Assembly: GCF_041381155.1 (NCBI RefSeq)
Contig: NC_091134.1
Span: forward strand, 29,889,540 to 29,953,539
DNA: 64,000 bases
Source of the DNA: Argopecten irradians
Taxonomy: Eukaryota; Mollusca; Bivalvia; Pectinida; Pectinidae
Reading direction: 5' to 3'
Of the stretch, positions 63,978 through 64,000 are shown piece by piece. Under the pieces are notes generated by a model. That model searched no databases, was not told where the DNA came from, and was given only the letters and a program-made list of their open reading frames with translations. How positions within the stretch are numbered: the stretch's first letter is position 1; each line of letters starts with the position of its first letter. The translations under genes and the position numbers were made by a program.

Positions 63978-64000
63978 GTGAAAACGTAACTATTCCTCAG

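Noticed and set aside
1-64000. LTR retroelements, Polintons or other virus-derived elements
   Set aside because: No reverse transcriptase, integrase, capsid, envelope or long direct terminal repeats were recognised in any frame.

Overview
The window is eukaryotic DNA: AT-rich, with spliced genes using GT-AG introns, many short interspersed elements, palindromic DNA transposons and long tandem repeats. The repeats point to a marine bivalve mollusc: SINEs with a tRNA-like head and a central domain I recall from bivalves, Helitron-like elements with tandem-repeat cores and a ...GGGCCTCTTG end, and abundant TTAA-flanked MITEs. The species cannot be read from the sequence. No LTR retroelement, Polinton or other virus-like element was recognised.

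Layout. 1-17 kb is gene-poor. It holds a 52-bp tandem repeat, a tiny perfect-TSD MITE (337-449), a 20-bp repeat, a 6.6-kb array of a 37-bp satellite (6019-12650), one doubtful terminal exon (12.85 kb), a dispersed 490-bp repeat and a TTAA MITE. 17.06-29.58 kb, minus strand, is one seven-exon gene. It encodes a secreted protein of about 879 residues with two tandem copies of the Cache plus cysteine-rich (EGF-like) ectodomain of the GPR158/GPR179 receptors. It has no seven-helix domain and ends in a GPI-like hydrophobic tail. Its introns contain a 46-bp and a 30-bp tandem repeat. 30.6-32.5 kb is a nest of insertions: a hAT-like element inside a dispersed repeat, with a SINE inside the hAT-like element.

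36.39-48.36 kb is the most unusual block. An old palindromic element flanked by TTAA contains, or merges with, a much younger 9.93-kb element (37344-47274) whose 882-bp inverted repeats are nearly identical. It carries two convergent, apparently intact genes: a DUF6589-type transposase with a Myb-like domain on the plus strand, and a RecQ-type helicase on the minus strand. Each inverted repeat carries the same short first coding exon, in phase with the second exon of both genes. The two genes therefore probably share one duplicated promoter and N-terminus.

51.74-63.89 kb, plus strand, is the 5' part of a PRDM4-like transcription factor gene. Seven exons run into the start of the PR domain, and the gene continues beyond the window. 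Its introns hold a Tc1 element, an inverted-repeat element with CRE palindromes, a tRNA-type SINE and a Helitron-like element that itself carries a 1,047-bp insertion. The last intron-exon border in the window is duplicated into a 13-copy, 47-bp tandem array. Each unit repeats the 3' splice site and the first 20 nt of the exon. Exon borders and phases were worked out by hand from the sequence and all agree; no transcript data were available.
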